Origin: Bacillota bacterium
GTDB taxonomy: Bacteria > Bacillota > Bacilli > Bu12
Direction of reading: 5' to 3'
Assembly (NCBI GenBank): GCA_014896485.1
Contig: JADBKH010000007.1
Coordinates: 1 to 64,000 of the forward strand
Length of the DNA stretch: 64,000 bases
The translations under genes and the position numbers were made by a program. The notes under the pieces were generated by a model. It did not search any database. It worked only from the letters and a program-made list of their open reading frames with translations, and had not been told where the DNA came from. Below, piece after piece: positions 25,189 through 33,664 of the stretch (position 1 is the stretch's first letter; each line of letters opens with the position of its first letter).

Positions 25189-27058
25189 GATTTCGCGACT
25201 ACCACCTCAGATGGCCAACCTCATCGCAGCTGGAGAAGTGGTGGAAAGGCCAGCATCTGTGGTTAAAGAGCTCGTGGAAAACGCTGTCGATGCGGGTGCC
25301 CGTCATGTCTTCATCGAAGCGGAGCAGGCGGGCATTCAGCGTATCGTTGTGGTTGACGACGGTTGTGGGATAAGTCCACAAGATGCTCCTTTGGCGCTGG
25401 AGCGGCAAGCGACCAGCAAAATCAGCAAACCGGAAGATCTGATGCATCTCCAGACCCTTGGTTTTCGCGGTGAAGCGCTTGCTGCTATTGCCAGTGTGGC
25501 TGAGGTGGAACTGACGACTCGAGAAGCAGAGGCAGCTGTTGGGACGCGCGTGGTGGTTCATGGCGGTCAGCTGCAAACGTGTGAACCGGCAGCGAGTCCG
25601 GTCGGGACGCGTGTAGAGGTGCGACAGCTTTTTTATCAAACGCCTGCACGCTTGAAGTTTCTCAGGACGTTGGCGACCGAACGTGCACACCTGGAGCGCG
25701 CTGCCACCTTGCAGGCACTGGCGCATCCGGATGTCGCCATGCGACTTGTGGTCGAAGGCCGCGAGATCTTCTCGACCGCAGGAAAAGGAATGAATACCCG
25801 TTTGCTGGGAATCGCGTTTGGAAGCGAGGCAGCGAGGCGGCTGATCCCGTTTGAGGCAACCAATGTCGATTTTCAGGTGCACGGATTTGTCAGTCCGCCT
25901 GATCTCTCCCGATCAACCCGACAGCAGGAGCTCTTTTTTGTCCAGCATCGGCCGGTGGTTTCACCGCTCCTCGCATCAGCTCTGGAGGAAGCGTATCGCG
26001 GCTTTTTAACGGTGCATAGCCATCCACTGGCTCTCATTGAAGTTTCTTGTGATCCGGTCCTTTGCGACCCCAATGTCCATCCTGCCAAGCGAGAAGTACG
26101 TATCAGCCGCAGCGATGATCTGGCACGCTTGCTGGTTGAGGCCGTTCGCAGGGCTTTAGCCGGGAAGATCCATCCTGCTGAGTGGCGGGTACCGGAGGTC
26201 GCTGCCGAAGAGGAAGACGTACCCAAAGGCGAATCTGAGACTGCGGCTACGACCCATTTGCGGGTGGGAGCCAGTTGGCCAACCAAAGATCGGCCAACGC
26301 TACAGCCGGCATCGTTTCAACTGAATGAAGCAACTGTACCGTATTCAGGGGAAGGGTTGGCAAAACAGCAAGAAGAACAGTTGACGATGGGTGAGCATCC
26401 TAAAGTTTTGGGCAATACGGGATCATCATCGGCTGCTGGAAAAGTTGAAGGTGACGATTTCCTCAAAAGGTTTTCTCATCCACTTCGAGCTTTAGGTCAA
26501 ATTCTGATGACCTACATCGTGACAGAAGGTCCAGATGGCCTTTACTTGATCGATCAACACGCTGCTGCGGAACGTGTTCGTTTCGAAGAGATCCGTCAAG
26601 CAGCAAGGCAAATGGACCTGGTCGCACAGCCATTGGCGATTCCGATTTTGCTTGAATTGACTCCAAGCGAACAGACACTGCTTGAAAATCGTTTGCCCGT
26701 GCTTGAACAGCTCGGGGTAACGGTCGGAGGATTGGGTGGGGGTACCCTAATGGTGCACAGCCTGCCTCAGATCGAAGGGATCCGTTCTGAGGCAAAATTG
26801 GCTGAGCAGCTCATTCGACAGGTGATCGAGAAGGGCAGCAGTGATCTGGAGGGCATTGTCGATCCCCTCTGTGCAACGCTGGCCTGCCACAGCTGCGTAC
26901 GAGCCGGCGATACATTGCAAGCACCGGAGATCGAAGAACTACTTGCCCAATGGTTGCGCTGCCATGCCCCGTCGACCTGTCCTCACGGTCGTCCAGTGGC
27001 CCTGCATCTTTCTGCATCGGCATTGCAACGCTACTTTCGAAGGGTGCTCCCTTCATGA
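25181..27058 (+). CDS. mutL: DNA mismatch repair endonuclease MutL
   Basis: A 625-residue MutL. GHKL ATPase motifs are [23 protein letters not shown] and [14 protein letters not shown]. The C-terminal domain has the endonuclease signature [13 protein letters not shown] (DQHA-x2-E-x4-E form) with [10 protein letters not shown] and CPHGRP as the metal-site partners. It should therefore nick the daughter strand itself, as expected in bacteria without MutH. ATG 25181 lies eight bases after GAAGGAGA inside the mutS end. The next gene starts at its stop (ATGA). Confidence 0.94.
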   Translation: MGKISRLPPQMANLIAAGEVVERPASVVKELVENAVDAGARHVFIEAEQAGIQRIVVVDDGCGISPQDAPLALERQATSKISKPEDLMHLQTLGFRGEALAAIASVAEVELTTREAEAAVGTRVVVHGGQLQTCEPAASPVGTRVEVRQLFYQTPARLKFLRTLATERAHLERAATLQALAHPDVAMRLVVEGREIFSTAGKGMNTRLLGIAFGSEAARRLIPFEATNVDFQVHGFVSPPDLSRSTRQQELFFVQHRPVVSPLLASALEEAYRGFLTVHSHPLALIEVSCDPVLCDPNVHPAKREVRISRSDDLARLLVEAVRRALAGKIHPAEWRVPEVAAEEEDVPKGESETAATTHLRVGASWPTKDRPTLQPASFQLNEATVPYSGEGLAKQQEEQLTMGEHPKVLGNTGSSSAAGKVEGDDFLKRFSHPLRALGQILMTYIVTEGPDGLYLIDQHAAAERVRFEEIRQAARQMDLVAQPLAIPILLELTPSEQTLLENRLPVLEQLGVTVGGLGGGTLMVHSLPQIEGIRSEAKLAEQLIRQVIEKGSSDLEGIVDPLCATLACHSCVRAGDTLQAPEIEELLAQWLRCHAPSTCPHGRPVALHLSASALQRYFRRVLPS

Positions 27059-27840
27059 CCGATGCACCGTATCTGATCACCGACACAGATCGTTCGGAAA
27101 CAAGAGAGCGTGCGCAACAGATGGCTGCATTGTTACATCTGCCCTATCTTCCGCGGCAAGGCCGTTCAATTGCAGCGCTTTGTGGGACCAGTCGAGGTGT
27201 TTTTGTGGTTGAACAGAAAGCGTTGGCTTTTTACGCGCCTGGCTCAAAAACGGCTTTTCGTTACCATCCCAGTTCGGCGATTCCCCGCATTCGTGATGCG
27301 AGCAAGGGTATAGCGGATCCTTTGCTGGTCGCCTGTGAGGTGCAAAAGGGCGATCGAGTGTTGGATGCCACGTTGGGGTTGGGGGCTGATGCGCTCGTTC
27401 TCTCGTGGGGGATCGGGGAGGAGGGAGAGCTTATTGCTTTAGAGCACAGCTTGCCGATTGCTGTCGTTGTCTGTGATGGCCTGCGTCGGTATCAGAGTAA
27501 TCGTGCAACCATCGATGCGGCGATGCGCCGCATCCGGGTCTTTCATGCTGATCATCGCCACTTTCTCCGCCATGCCGAGTCCTCCTCGTTTGATATCATC
27601 TATTTCGATCCGATGTTTGTCCATCCGCGTTATGCTTCTGCGGGGATTGCACCGCTGCGTGCCCTTGCAGATCCGCGGCCCTTGTCAGGTGATACGCTGG
27701 CCTTGGCTCGTCGCGTGGCGCGGCGGCGTGTGGTGGTCAAGGCGGAAGCGGAACAGGTGTGCTGGGGAAAGGCCGATCGTCTGATTCGAACGCACAGTGG
27801 TCTCTATTACCATGTGTTTGAGGCAGCAAGTCGGTCGTGA
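27055..27840 (+). CDS. class I SAM-dependent methyltransferase, DUF548/RsmJ-like
   Basis: A 261-residue methyltransferase. Motif I is VLDATLGLGADALVLSWGIGEEG, with the acidic ribose-binding residue in LIALEHS. FDIIYFDPMFVHPRY resembles the DPMFP catalytic segment of RsmJ (16S rRNA m2G1516 methyltransferase). The N-terminal RETRERAQQMAALLHLPYLPRQGRS also fits DUF548. The start ATG overlaps the mutL stop (ATGA), and the stop overlaps the miaA GTG start (GTGA), so mutL, this gene and miaA form one tightly coupled unit. A nucleic-acid substrate is likely; which one is not clear. Confidence 0.8.
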   Translation: MTDAPYLITDTDRSETRERAQQMAALLHLPYLPRQGRSIAALCGTSRGVFVVEQKALAFYAPGSKTAFRYHPSSAIPRIRDASKGIADPLLVACEVQKGDRVLDATLGLGADALVLSWGIGEEGELIALEHSLPIAVVVCDGLRRYQSNRATIDAAMRRIRVFHADHRHFLRHAESSSFDIIYFDPMFVHPRYASAGIAPLRALADPRPLSGDTLALARRVARRRVVVKAEAEQVCWGKADRLIRTHSGLYYHVFEAASRS

Positions 27841-28766
27841 CGGAGCGCAAACCCCTGCTGTGCATCGTCGGTCCGACCGCTGTCGGTAAAACAGCGTTGG
27901 CATTGGAGGTAGCCCGCTCTCTACATGGAGAGATCGTTTCTGCGGATGCATTGGCGGTCTACCATGGCATGCGCATCGGAACCGCACAGCCGACGGCGGT
28001 GGAACGCGAAGGGGTTGCCTATCATTTGATTGATTTTCTTCCTCCTGACAAGATGTTTTCCGTTGGTCAATATCAACAGCTGGCAGAGACTTGTCTTCAG
28101 GTTATCCGGCAACGCGCGCATCTTCCGATCCTTTGTGGGGGCAGCGGGCTGTATGTCGATGCAGTGATCAAACGCTACCGCTTTGCGGGGCAACCCGCTT
28201 CTGTGCAACTGCGTCAATCCTTGCAGAAGCGGTTGGAGACCGAAGGATTGGAAGAGCTTGTGGAAGATCTTCGCCGGCGTGATCCGCATACTTGGGCGAG
28301 GATCGATCGGCGCAATCCTCGTCGCGTGCTACGCGCCCTCGAAGTCGCCTTGCAACGTCCCCAAGATGGGCAGGAAGACCGATACGATCGTCTGCGCGGC
28401 GAAACGTTGCCTGCGATCAAAATTGGATTGACACTGCCGCGAGAACAGTTGTATCGGCAGATCGAGATGCGCGTGGATGCTATGATAGCCTCTGGTTGGC
28501 TCGAGGAGGCAGAAAGGCTAAAGGGTCACTACCCGCACTTGAGCCAGACTGCATGGTCGGCCATAGGCTATAAGGAATTGTTTGCTTACTTGGATGGCCA
28601 ACTTTCCCTTCAAGAGGCCGTAGCAAAGATCAAGCAGCGAACCCGTCACCTTGCCAAGCGACAGTGGAGCTGGTTCCGCAGGGATCCGGAAATACAGTGG
28701 TTGGATGCTTCTGACGGCATCGCTGCCTGTGCTGAAGAGATCGTTAGGCGTTTCGCTGATCTTTGA
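27837..28766 (+). CDS. miaA: tRNA dimethylallyltransferase MiaA
   Basis: A 309-residue MiaA that transfers dimethylallyl to A37 of tRNAs reading U-starting codons. The P-loop GPTAVGKTALALEVA is at the N-terminus. DALAVYHGMRIGTAQPT, VAYHLIDFLPPDKMFSVGQYQQ, GGSGLYVDAVI and the late TRHLAKRQWSWFRRDPE are family marks. GTG start in a 4-base overlap with the methyltransferase. It supplies the substrate of MiaB upstream, and hfq follows as in many bacteria. Confidence 0.93.
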   Translation: MTERKPLLCIVGPTAVGKTALALEVARSLHGEIVSADALAVYHGMRIGTAQPTAVEREGVAYHLIDFLPPDKMFSVGQYQQLAETCLQVIRQRAHLPILCGGSGLYVDAVIKRYRFAGQPASVQLRQSLQKRLETEGLEELVEDLRRRDPHTWARIDRRNPRRVLRALEVALQRPQDGQEDRYDRLRGETLPAIKIGLTLPREQLYRQIEMRVDAMIASGWLEEAERLKGHYPHLSQTAWSAIGYKELFAYLDGQLSLQEAVAKIKQRTRHLAKRQWSWFRRDPEIQWLDASDGIAACAEEIVRRFADL

Positions 28767-28872
28767 TGCTCCAATTGTTTGGGCGGCTTGCAGGAGTCGC
28801 ATATAGAAGGGAGAATAGATCTTCAAAGAGAGATTGTTTGCTGCCATGATCAAATGAGGGGGCTCGCCCGCG

Positions 28873-29115
28873 ATGAGTAATAAACAGGTCAATTTGCAAG
28901 ATGCATTTCTCAATCAAGTACGAAAAGAAGCGATACCGGTTATTGTCTTTTTGATGAATGGGTATCAACTGCGAGGATTTGTACGTGGATTCGATAATTT
29001 TACAATAATTTTAGAAACAGACGGAAAACAGCAGATGATCTATAAGCATGCCATTTCGACATTTGTGCCGGCACATCATGTCAATTTGCAACCGGAGGAA
29101 CCTGCAGAAAATTAA
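28873..29115 (+). CDS. hfq: RNA chaperone Hfq
   Basis: An 80-residue Hfq with the Sm1 motif ([25 protein letters not shown]) and the Sm2 KHAISTFVP. The NLQD segment and the Tyr/Lys of the Sm2 loop form the proximal RNA site; the C-terminal tail is short as in Bacillota. A purine-rich site precedes ATG 28873. It lies 106 bases after miaA and ends at a strong terminator. Confidence 0.94.
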   Translation: MSNKQVNLQDAFLNQVRKEAIPVIVFLMNGYQLRGFVRGFDNFTIILETDGKQQMIYKHAISTFVPAHHVNLQPEEPAEN

Positions 29116-29160
29116 AAGGGGACGACGATCGCGGGCCTCCCCTCTTCACTGATGGCCAGT

Positions 29161-29190
29161 GCCTCGACACGTTGTCGAGGCTTTTTCTTT
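29161..29190 (+). terminator. rho-independent terminator after hfq
   Basis: A 9-bp perfect stem (GCCTCGACA/TGTCGAGGC) with a 3-base loop is followed by TTTTTCTTT. Confidence 0.92.
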
Positions 29191-29199
29191 CCTCATTCG

Positions 29200-29216
29200 T
29201 GTCATTTTTTATGACT
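29200..29216. promoter_or_regulatory. GlnR/TnrA box upstream of amtB
   Basis: TGTCA, seven bases, TGACT: this fits TGTNA-N7-TNACA with only the last base different. The box is centred about 51 bases before the predicted start point, the distance at which TnrA activates nrgAB in B. subtilis. Confidence 0.8.
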
Positions 29217-29223
29217 ATTTGTG

Positions 29224-29252
29224 TTGCATGTTTGAACGCACCATCGTATAAT
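29224..29252 (+). promoter_or_regulatory. promoter of amtB
   Basis: TTGCAT at 29224-29229, 17 bases, then TATAAT at 29247-29252. The poor -35 half fits a promoter that needs activation from the adjacent GlnR/TnrA box. Confidence 0.75.
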
Positions 29253-29287
29253 CCCTCCAGAATTGAAGGAAAAGGGGGAGGGAAGAC

Positions 29288-30607
29288 ATGCCGAGTCCAT
29301 CTGCTGAAATGGTCGCCGCGGATTCTATTTGGGTCGTGCTCACGGCTGTCTTGGTCATGTTTATGCAGGCGGGATTTGCACTCTTGGAGACAGGGTCAAC
29401 ACGCTCCAAAAACGCAGGGCACGTCGCTTCCAAGAACTTGTTGAGTTTTGGTATTGCAACTCTGGTGTTTTTTGCCGTCGGCTTTGGCATTGCTTTCGGC
29501 AATGGCAACACCATCATTGGTACCTCAGGCTTTTTCCTCAATGTCAGCGACAATCGTGTCAACGACGTTTTTTCTTCTCTCAGTTTTTCGACGGTCCCTT
29601 TGGGAGCCAAGTACCTGTTTGAACTGGTTTTCGCTGCAGTCTCGCTCGCTATCGTGTGGGGAGGGCTTGCCGAACGCGCCAAGCTGATCGTTTACTTTAT
29701 CTTTGGCATTGTCTTTTCGGCGATCATCTACCCGGTCATTGGGCACTGGATTTGGGGAGGTGGTTGGCTCTCCGAATTGGGCATGCAAGACTTTGCCGGC
29801 TCAACAGTTGTTCACTTGCAAGGTGGCGTCGCCGCCTTGATCGGAGCCATTCTGCTTGGGCCGCGCATTGGCAAGTTCAATGCAGACGGTACCCCCAACA
29901 ACTTGCGTGGACACAATCTGGTCTATACCGTTTTAGGGACGTTTATCCTGTGGTTTGGTTGGTTTGGCTTTAATCCCGGTTCAACTTTGGCGGCCAGTGG
30001 CGCATTCTTTGCTTACGTGGCGATGACGACCAACATCGCTGCTGCAGCAGGCGGCGTAGTGGGGATGTTGGTCGCTTGGGCCCATTCGGGCAAGCCAGAT
30101 ATTGTTGCAATGGTGAATGGTGTCCTCGGGGCACTGGTGGCCATCACAGCAAGTTGCGCCTATGTGGAACCAGGTGGGGCTGTCATCGTTGGCGCAGTCG
30201 CTGGGTTGATCAGCTATTTCGGGGTTTTGATGGTGGAACGCTGGTGGAAAGTCGATGATCCCATCGGTGCCTTTGGCGTTCATGGCCTCTGCGGTATCTG
30301 GGGGACCCTCGCAACGGGATTTTTGGCTTCTCCTCGTCTTGTTCACACCGTGGGCATCGGAAACCCGGGCCTTTTTTACGGTGGGGGAGTACACCAGCTA
30401 TTGGTACAGTTGGAAGGCATCCTTGCTTGTGGTGCTTTCACCGCCGCAGCAAGTTTCATCGTGCTCTATGCCATCAAGAAGACAGTGGGTTTGCGCGTCA
30501 CTTCGGAAGAAGAACTCCTTGGCCTCGATATGTCCGAGCACGGAACGTGGGGCTATCCTGAAGTCTTTGAAGATCGGACTGCGGCAGCAAACGATTCACA
30601 AAAGTAA
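29288..30607 (+). CDS. amtB: ammonium transporter AmtB
   Basis: A 439-residue Amt/Rh transporter with about eleven hydrophobic segments. The pore twin histidines are His176 (TVVHLQGG) and His332 (FGVHGLCG). The outer Trp/Phe and DFAGSTVVH signatures are normal. The short cytoplasmic tail lacks extra domains. No PII gene (glnK) follows, unlike most amtB genes, because a bidirectional terminator comes next. It sits between hfq and spoVK, where Bacillus has other genes. Control by nitrogen status is strongly suggested by the box at 29200. Confidence 0.93.
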   Translation: MPSPSAEMVAADSIWVVLTAVLVMFMQAGFALLETGSTRSKNAGHVASKNLLSFGIATLVFFAVGFGIAFGNGNTIIGTSGFFLNVSDNRVNDVFSSLSFSTVPLGAKYLFELVFAAVSLAIVWGGLAERAKLIVYFIFGIVFSAIIYPVIGHWIWGGGWLSELGMQDFAGSTVVHLQGGVAALIGAILLGPRIGKFNADGTPNNLRGHNLVYTVLGTFILWFGWFGFNPGSTLAASGAFFAYVAMTTNIAAAAGGVVGMLVAWAHSGKPDIVAMVNGVLGALVAITASCAYVEPGGAVIVGAVAGLISYFGVLMVERWWKVDDPIGAFGVHGLCGIWGTLATGFLASPRLVHTVGIGNPGLFYGGGVHQLLVQLEGILACGAFTAAASFIVLYAIKKTVGLRVTSEEELLGLDMSEHGTWGYPEVFEDRTAAANDSQK

Positions 30608-30634
30608 CCTGTTTCTACGAGGAACTGCCCAATC

Positions 30635-30667
30635 TAAAACGGCCACCTTTGCAAGGCGGCCGTTTTA
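30635..30667. terminator. terminator after amtB
   Basis: Stem TAAAACGGCC/GGCCGTTTTA with an inner CCTT/AAGG helix. T residues end both arms, so it can act in either direction. Confidence 0.8.
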
Positions 30668-30752
30668 GCGCAGACGGACAAGGGCTTCCGCATAGATTGG
30701 ATTCAGGTTTTGCGGCGACGCTAAAGACTGCGGCATGAGGGAAGGACGCGAT

Positions 30753-31691
30753 GTGATCAAATCGAAGGAGAACCTAAAGGATTCGGTCAAGAGTGCGAGT
30801 CTGACGTCAGGACGAGTTTCTGAGAAAACCTCCTCCGAGCGATCCCTAGAAATGCCCCGTCTTTTGCCGGAAGAAAACCAGGCACAACATGCTCTCCTGT
30901 GTGAGTTGGAAGAACTGGTGGGCTTGGGAGAAGTCAAGTCCCTGGTGAAAGAGATTTATGCCTATACGGAGATCCAGAAACGACGTCAGGCGGTTGGGTT
31001 AAGTGGGGATGCGCTGGTTTTGCATATGGTTTTCAAGGGAAATCCAGGAACCGGGAAAACGACGGTTGCGCGGTTGCTGGGTAAAATGTTTGCGGCAATG
31101 GGGATTCTCTCCAAAGGACATATGGTTGAAGTCGAGCGGGCTGATTTGGTAGGTGAATATATCGGACATACCGCTCAGAAGACGCGCGAACAGGTACTGA
31201 AGGCACTGGGAGGGGTCCTGTTCATTGATGAAGCGTATTCGCTGGCCCGAGGGGGGATAAAAGACTTTGGCCGGGAGGCAATCGATACGCTCGTCAAAGC
31301 AATGGAGGATCACCGCAACGATTTTATCCTGATCTTGGCCGGTTACCGTGTGGAGATGGAGTATTTTCTACAGAGCAATCCGGGGCTGCCGTCACGGTTT
31401 CCCATCCAGGTTGAGTTCCCGGACTATACTGCGGTCGAGCTGTTGCAAATTGCAGAACAGATGCTGGCCAAAAGAGATTACGAACTAACCCCCGTAGCTC
31501 GGCAGCGCCTGTTGTTATTTCTCGAAGATCAAGTGGGACGTCATATGCGCAACTTTGGAAATGCGCGATTGGTACGCAACTTGATCGAAAAAGCGATACG
31601 CCGTCAGGCAATGCGGTTGATCGATCGACCGTTTCTCTCAAAAGAGGAGCTGATGGTCATCACTGCAGAAGATCTCATTCTTTCTATTTAG
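30753..31691 (+). CDS. spoVK: stage V sporulation protein K (AAA+ ATPase, CbxX/CfqX type)
   Basis: A 312-residue AAA+ ATPase. Walker A is KGNPGTGKTTVARLLGKMF, Walker B is GGVLFIDEAYSLARG, and sensor and Arg-finger segments follow (LILAGYR, NPGLPSRFP). This is the SpoVK/CbbX family; SpoVK is needed late in spore maturation. The start is GTG 30753, six bases after GGAAGGA. ATG 30735 is also in frame but lacks a site. About 70 variable residues precede the ATPase domain. The run spoVK-ynbB-glnR-glnA matches the Bacillus order. Confidence 0.87.
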   Translation: MIKSKENLKDSVKSASLTSGRVSEKTSSERSLEMPRLLPEENQAQHALLCELEELVGLGEVKSLVKEIYAYTEIQKRRQAVGLSGDALVLHMVFKGNPGTGKTTVARLLGKMFAAMGILSKGHMVEVERADLVGEYIGHTAQKTREQVLKALGGVLFIDEAYSLARGGIKDFGREAIDTLVKAMEDHRNDFILILAGYRVEMEYFLQSNPGLPSRFPIQVEFPDYTAVELLQIAEQMLAKRDYELTPVARQRLLLFLEDQVGRHMRNFGNARLVRNLIEKAIRRQAMRLIDRPFLSKEELMVITAEDLILSI

Positions 31692-31810
31692 CTTAAGCCG
31701 AGACGATCCATCTTGTGTTGAAGCTGCTGTGTATTGAAAATGGGGCTACGCTTCACAAACTGTGTATAGGTCGGGTAGGATATTGCTTTACCCGAGAATG
31801 GAGGAGCACG

Positions 31811-33091
31811 ACGGCCGTAGAAGAATGGCACGCTTTTTATGCAGAATTCGTACAAGCCCATGATTTGGATCCAGCTCTGGCCCTGCTTGCCGCTGAGGTG
31901 GAGGAACAGATTACACCCGTCTTGGAAGGTATCCGTCGCCGTTCTTTCTCATGGACAAGCCGCATTTTGCAGGGCTTTGCTGCTTGTGGACTTCAAGAAA
32001 GCGATTTGTGGGGAAAAAGTGGCTACGGCTATGGGGATCGTGGACGTGCAGTGTTGGAAGCAGTTTATACACAACTGTTTAAGAGCGAGGCAGCGCTGGT
32101 ACGGCCCCAGATCGTTTCAGGGACCCATGCCTTGGTCCTGGCCGCTCGAGCGGCTGTACCTGTCGGCAAAGAACTGCTATGTGCAGCACCGCCTTATGAG
32201 ACGCTGCAGACTGCTTTTGATTTGCATGGGGAGGTAGGCCAGTTTGAAGGACGCACTGTGCGCATTGTGGGAAAGGCAAATGCCACGTTGCCCACTCCCC
32301 AAGAGATTGCGACTGCTGTCGGCCCACAGACGGCTGCACTCATGTTGCAACGATCGCGGGGATACCAGCTCCATCGCGGCGTGATGACCAACGCTCGTTT
32401 AAACACCTATCTCCAAGCCATCCGCGCAGCCGGCGTTCAAGTTCCGATCCTTGTCGACAATTGTTACGGGGAATTTGTGGAAGAAGAAGAGCCGACTGCA
32501 CTTGGGGCAGATTTGGTGGCCGGCTCTCTCATCAAAAATCCTGGAGGCGGGATTGCACTGACAGGCGGATACTTGGCCGGTCGCAAAATGCTCGTGCAAG
32601 CAGCAGCCTCCTCCTTGATTGCGCCTGGCCTAGATGGAGAGGTGGGGCCAACAGCCCCCTTGTTGCGTGGGATGTTGCTTGGACTTTTCCTGGCTCCCCA
32701 AATGGTTGCGCATGCACTATCGGGTGCCGTCTTTCTTGCAGCCCTTTTTGAAAAACTTGGTTTTCCTGTTTCTCCACAATGGAAGGAGCCGCGCGGGGAC
32801 ATTGTCCAGTCCGTGACGTTGGGCAGTAGGGAACGGTTGCTTGCCTTCTGCAGAGCTGTTCAAGCCCATTCTCCGATCGACGCAAATGCGCTTCCCGAAC
32901 CTGGGAGACTGGCAGGGTACGATTCACCCGTTGTCATGGCTGCTGGAAATTTTGTGCAGGGTGGATCTTTGGAACTTTCGGCTGATGCGCCATTGCAATC
33001 GCCGTACACGGTCTTTTGGCAAGGCGGATTGTCCGAAGGCCAAACGCGCATTGCCGCCCTGGCAGCGGCTGCGGCAGTTACGACGTTGTGA
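31811..33091 (+). CDS. ynbB: YnbB-like PLP enzyme (methionine gamma-lyase/aluminium resistance family), apparent ACG start
   Basis: About 426 residues of the Met_gamma_lyase (aluminium resistance) family, a fold-type I PLP enzyme. GKSGYGYGDRGRAVLEAVY, RPQIVSGTHALVLAARA, ILVDNCYGEFVEE and the Schiff-base lysine segment VAGSLIKNPGGGIALTGGYLAG are clear. The start is unusual. GGAGGAG at 31800-31806 is followed by ACG codons at 31808 and 31811 and no ATG, GTG or TTG within range. Homologues begin about here. The only in-frame canonical start upstream is TTG 31715, which has no ribosome site and would add 32 unlikely residues. The gene lies just before glnR as in Bacillus. Its metabolic role is unsettled even there. 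Confidence 0.82.
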   Translation, partial: TAVEEWHAFYAEFVQAHDLDPALALLAAEVEEQITPVLEGIRRRSFSWTSRILQGFAACGLQESDLWGKSGYGYGDRGRAVLEAVYTQLFKSEAALVRPQIVSGTHALVLAARAAVPVGKELLCAAPPYETLQTAFDLHGEVGQFEGRTVRIVGKANATLPTPQEIATAVGPQTAALMLQRSRGYQLHRGVMTNARLNTYLQAIRAAGVQVPILVDNCYGEFVEEEEPTALGADLVAGSLIKNPGGGIALTGGYLAGRKMLVQAAASSLIAPGLDGEVGPTAPLLRGMLLGLFLAPQMVAHALSGAVFLAALFEKLGFPVSPQWKEPRGDIVQSVTLGSRERLLAFCRAVQAHSPIDANALPEPGRLAGYDSPVVMAAGNFVQGGSLELSADAPLQSPYTVFWQGGLSEGQTRIAALAAAAAVTTL

Positions 33092-33092
33092 A

Positions 33093-33108
33093 TGTCACAT
33101 TTCTGACA
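33093..33108. promoter_or_regulatory. GlnR-type box before glnRA
   Basis: TGTCA, six bases, TGACA: the same half-sites as the amtB box but with one base less between them than the standard N7. It lies just upstream of the glnR -35 region, centred near -48. Confidence 0.65.
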
Positions 33109-33113
33109 TGCTC

Positions 33114-33142
33114 TTGACGAAAAGGGAAAGAATCGATACTCT
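33114..33142 (+). promoter_or_regulatory. promoter of glnRA
   Basis: TTGACG at 33114-33119, 17 bases, then TACTCT at 33137-33142, six bases downstream of the GlnR-type box. Confidence 0.6.
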
Positions 33143-33198
33143 TATAAGGAGAGATGAATCGTGGAATGACCAAGCAAGACATAAAGGTGGGCGATGGT

Positions 33199-33609
33199 AT
33201 GGAAGATTTGCGCCGGAGCGTTGCGCTTTTCCCCATGGGCATTGTCATGAAACTGACAGGACTGACGGCACGGCAGATTCGTTATTACGAGACCCATCAT
33301 CTTGTTTCTCCGGAGAGGACCAAAGGACATCAGCGGCTTTTCTCACTCAACGACATCGATCGTTTGCTCGAAATAAAAAAATTGATCGATCAAGGATTGA
33401 ATATTGCTGGTATCCAAGCGGTTTTGGGTGGGCAGGCAGCCCCGCCGGCGACGGAGAGTCGCCAGAAGCGGGAGCAGCGCCTAGAGCGGGAACGTTTGAC
33501 CGAGGCGGATGTTCATGAAATGCTTGAGACGTACTTGGCCTCTCGGGGTGCAAGTAGTCTTAATGAAGCTTTGCCGTTGGGAGAGCTTTCACGTTTCTTG
33601 CGTTCGTGA
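33199..33609 (+). CDS. glnR: nitrogen regulator GlnR (MerR family)
   Basis: A 136-residue MerR-family repressor, almost the length of B. subtilis GlnR (135). The winged helix runs from [34 protein letters not shown] to [22 protein letters not shown]. The C-terminal tail ([16 protein letters not shown]) would sense feedback-inhibited glutamine synthetase. ATG 33199 is chosen: AAGGTGG lies eight bases upstream and homologues begin at this point. ATG 33154 is too close to its own site and would add 15 residues. Lies 55 bases before glnA and is probably autoregulated through the box at 33093. Confidence 0.92.
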   Translation: MEDLRRSVALFPMGIVMKLTGLTARQIRYYETHHLVSPERTKGHQRLFSLNDIDRLLEIKKLIDQGLNIAGIQAVLGGQAAPPATESRQKREQRLERERLTEADVHEMLETYLASRGASSLNEALPLGELSRFLRS

Positions 33610-33664
33610 TACGTTACTGCCATCCTATTGCTCATGTAGCCAAGGGTATCTGAAGGAGGAAGCG

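Noticed and set aside
33154-33198. Starting GlnR at ATG 33154.
   Set aside because: The ribosome site there is only two bases away. ATG 33199 has a better-spaced site and matches the length and N-terminus of B. subtilis GlnR.
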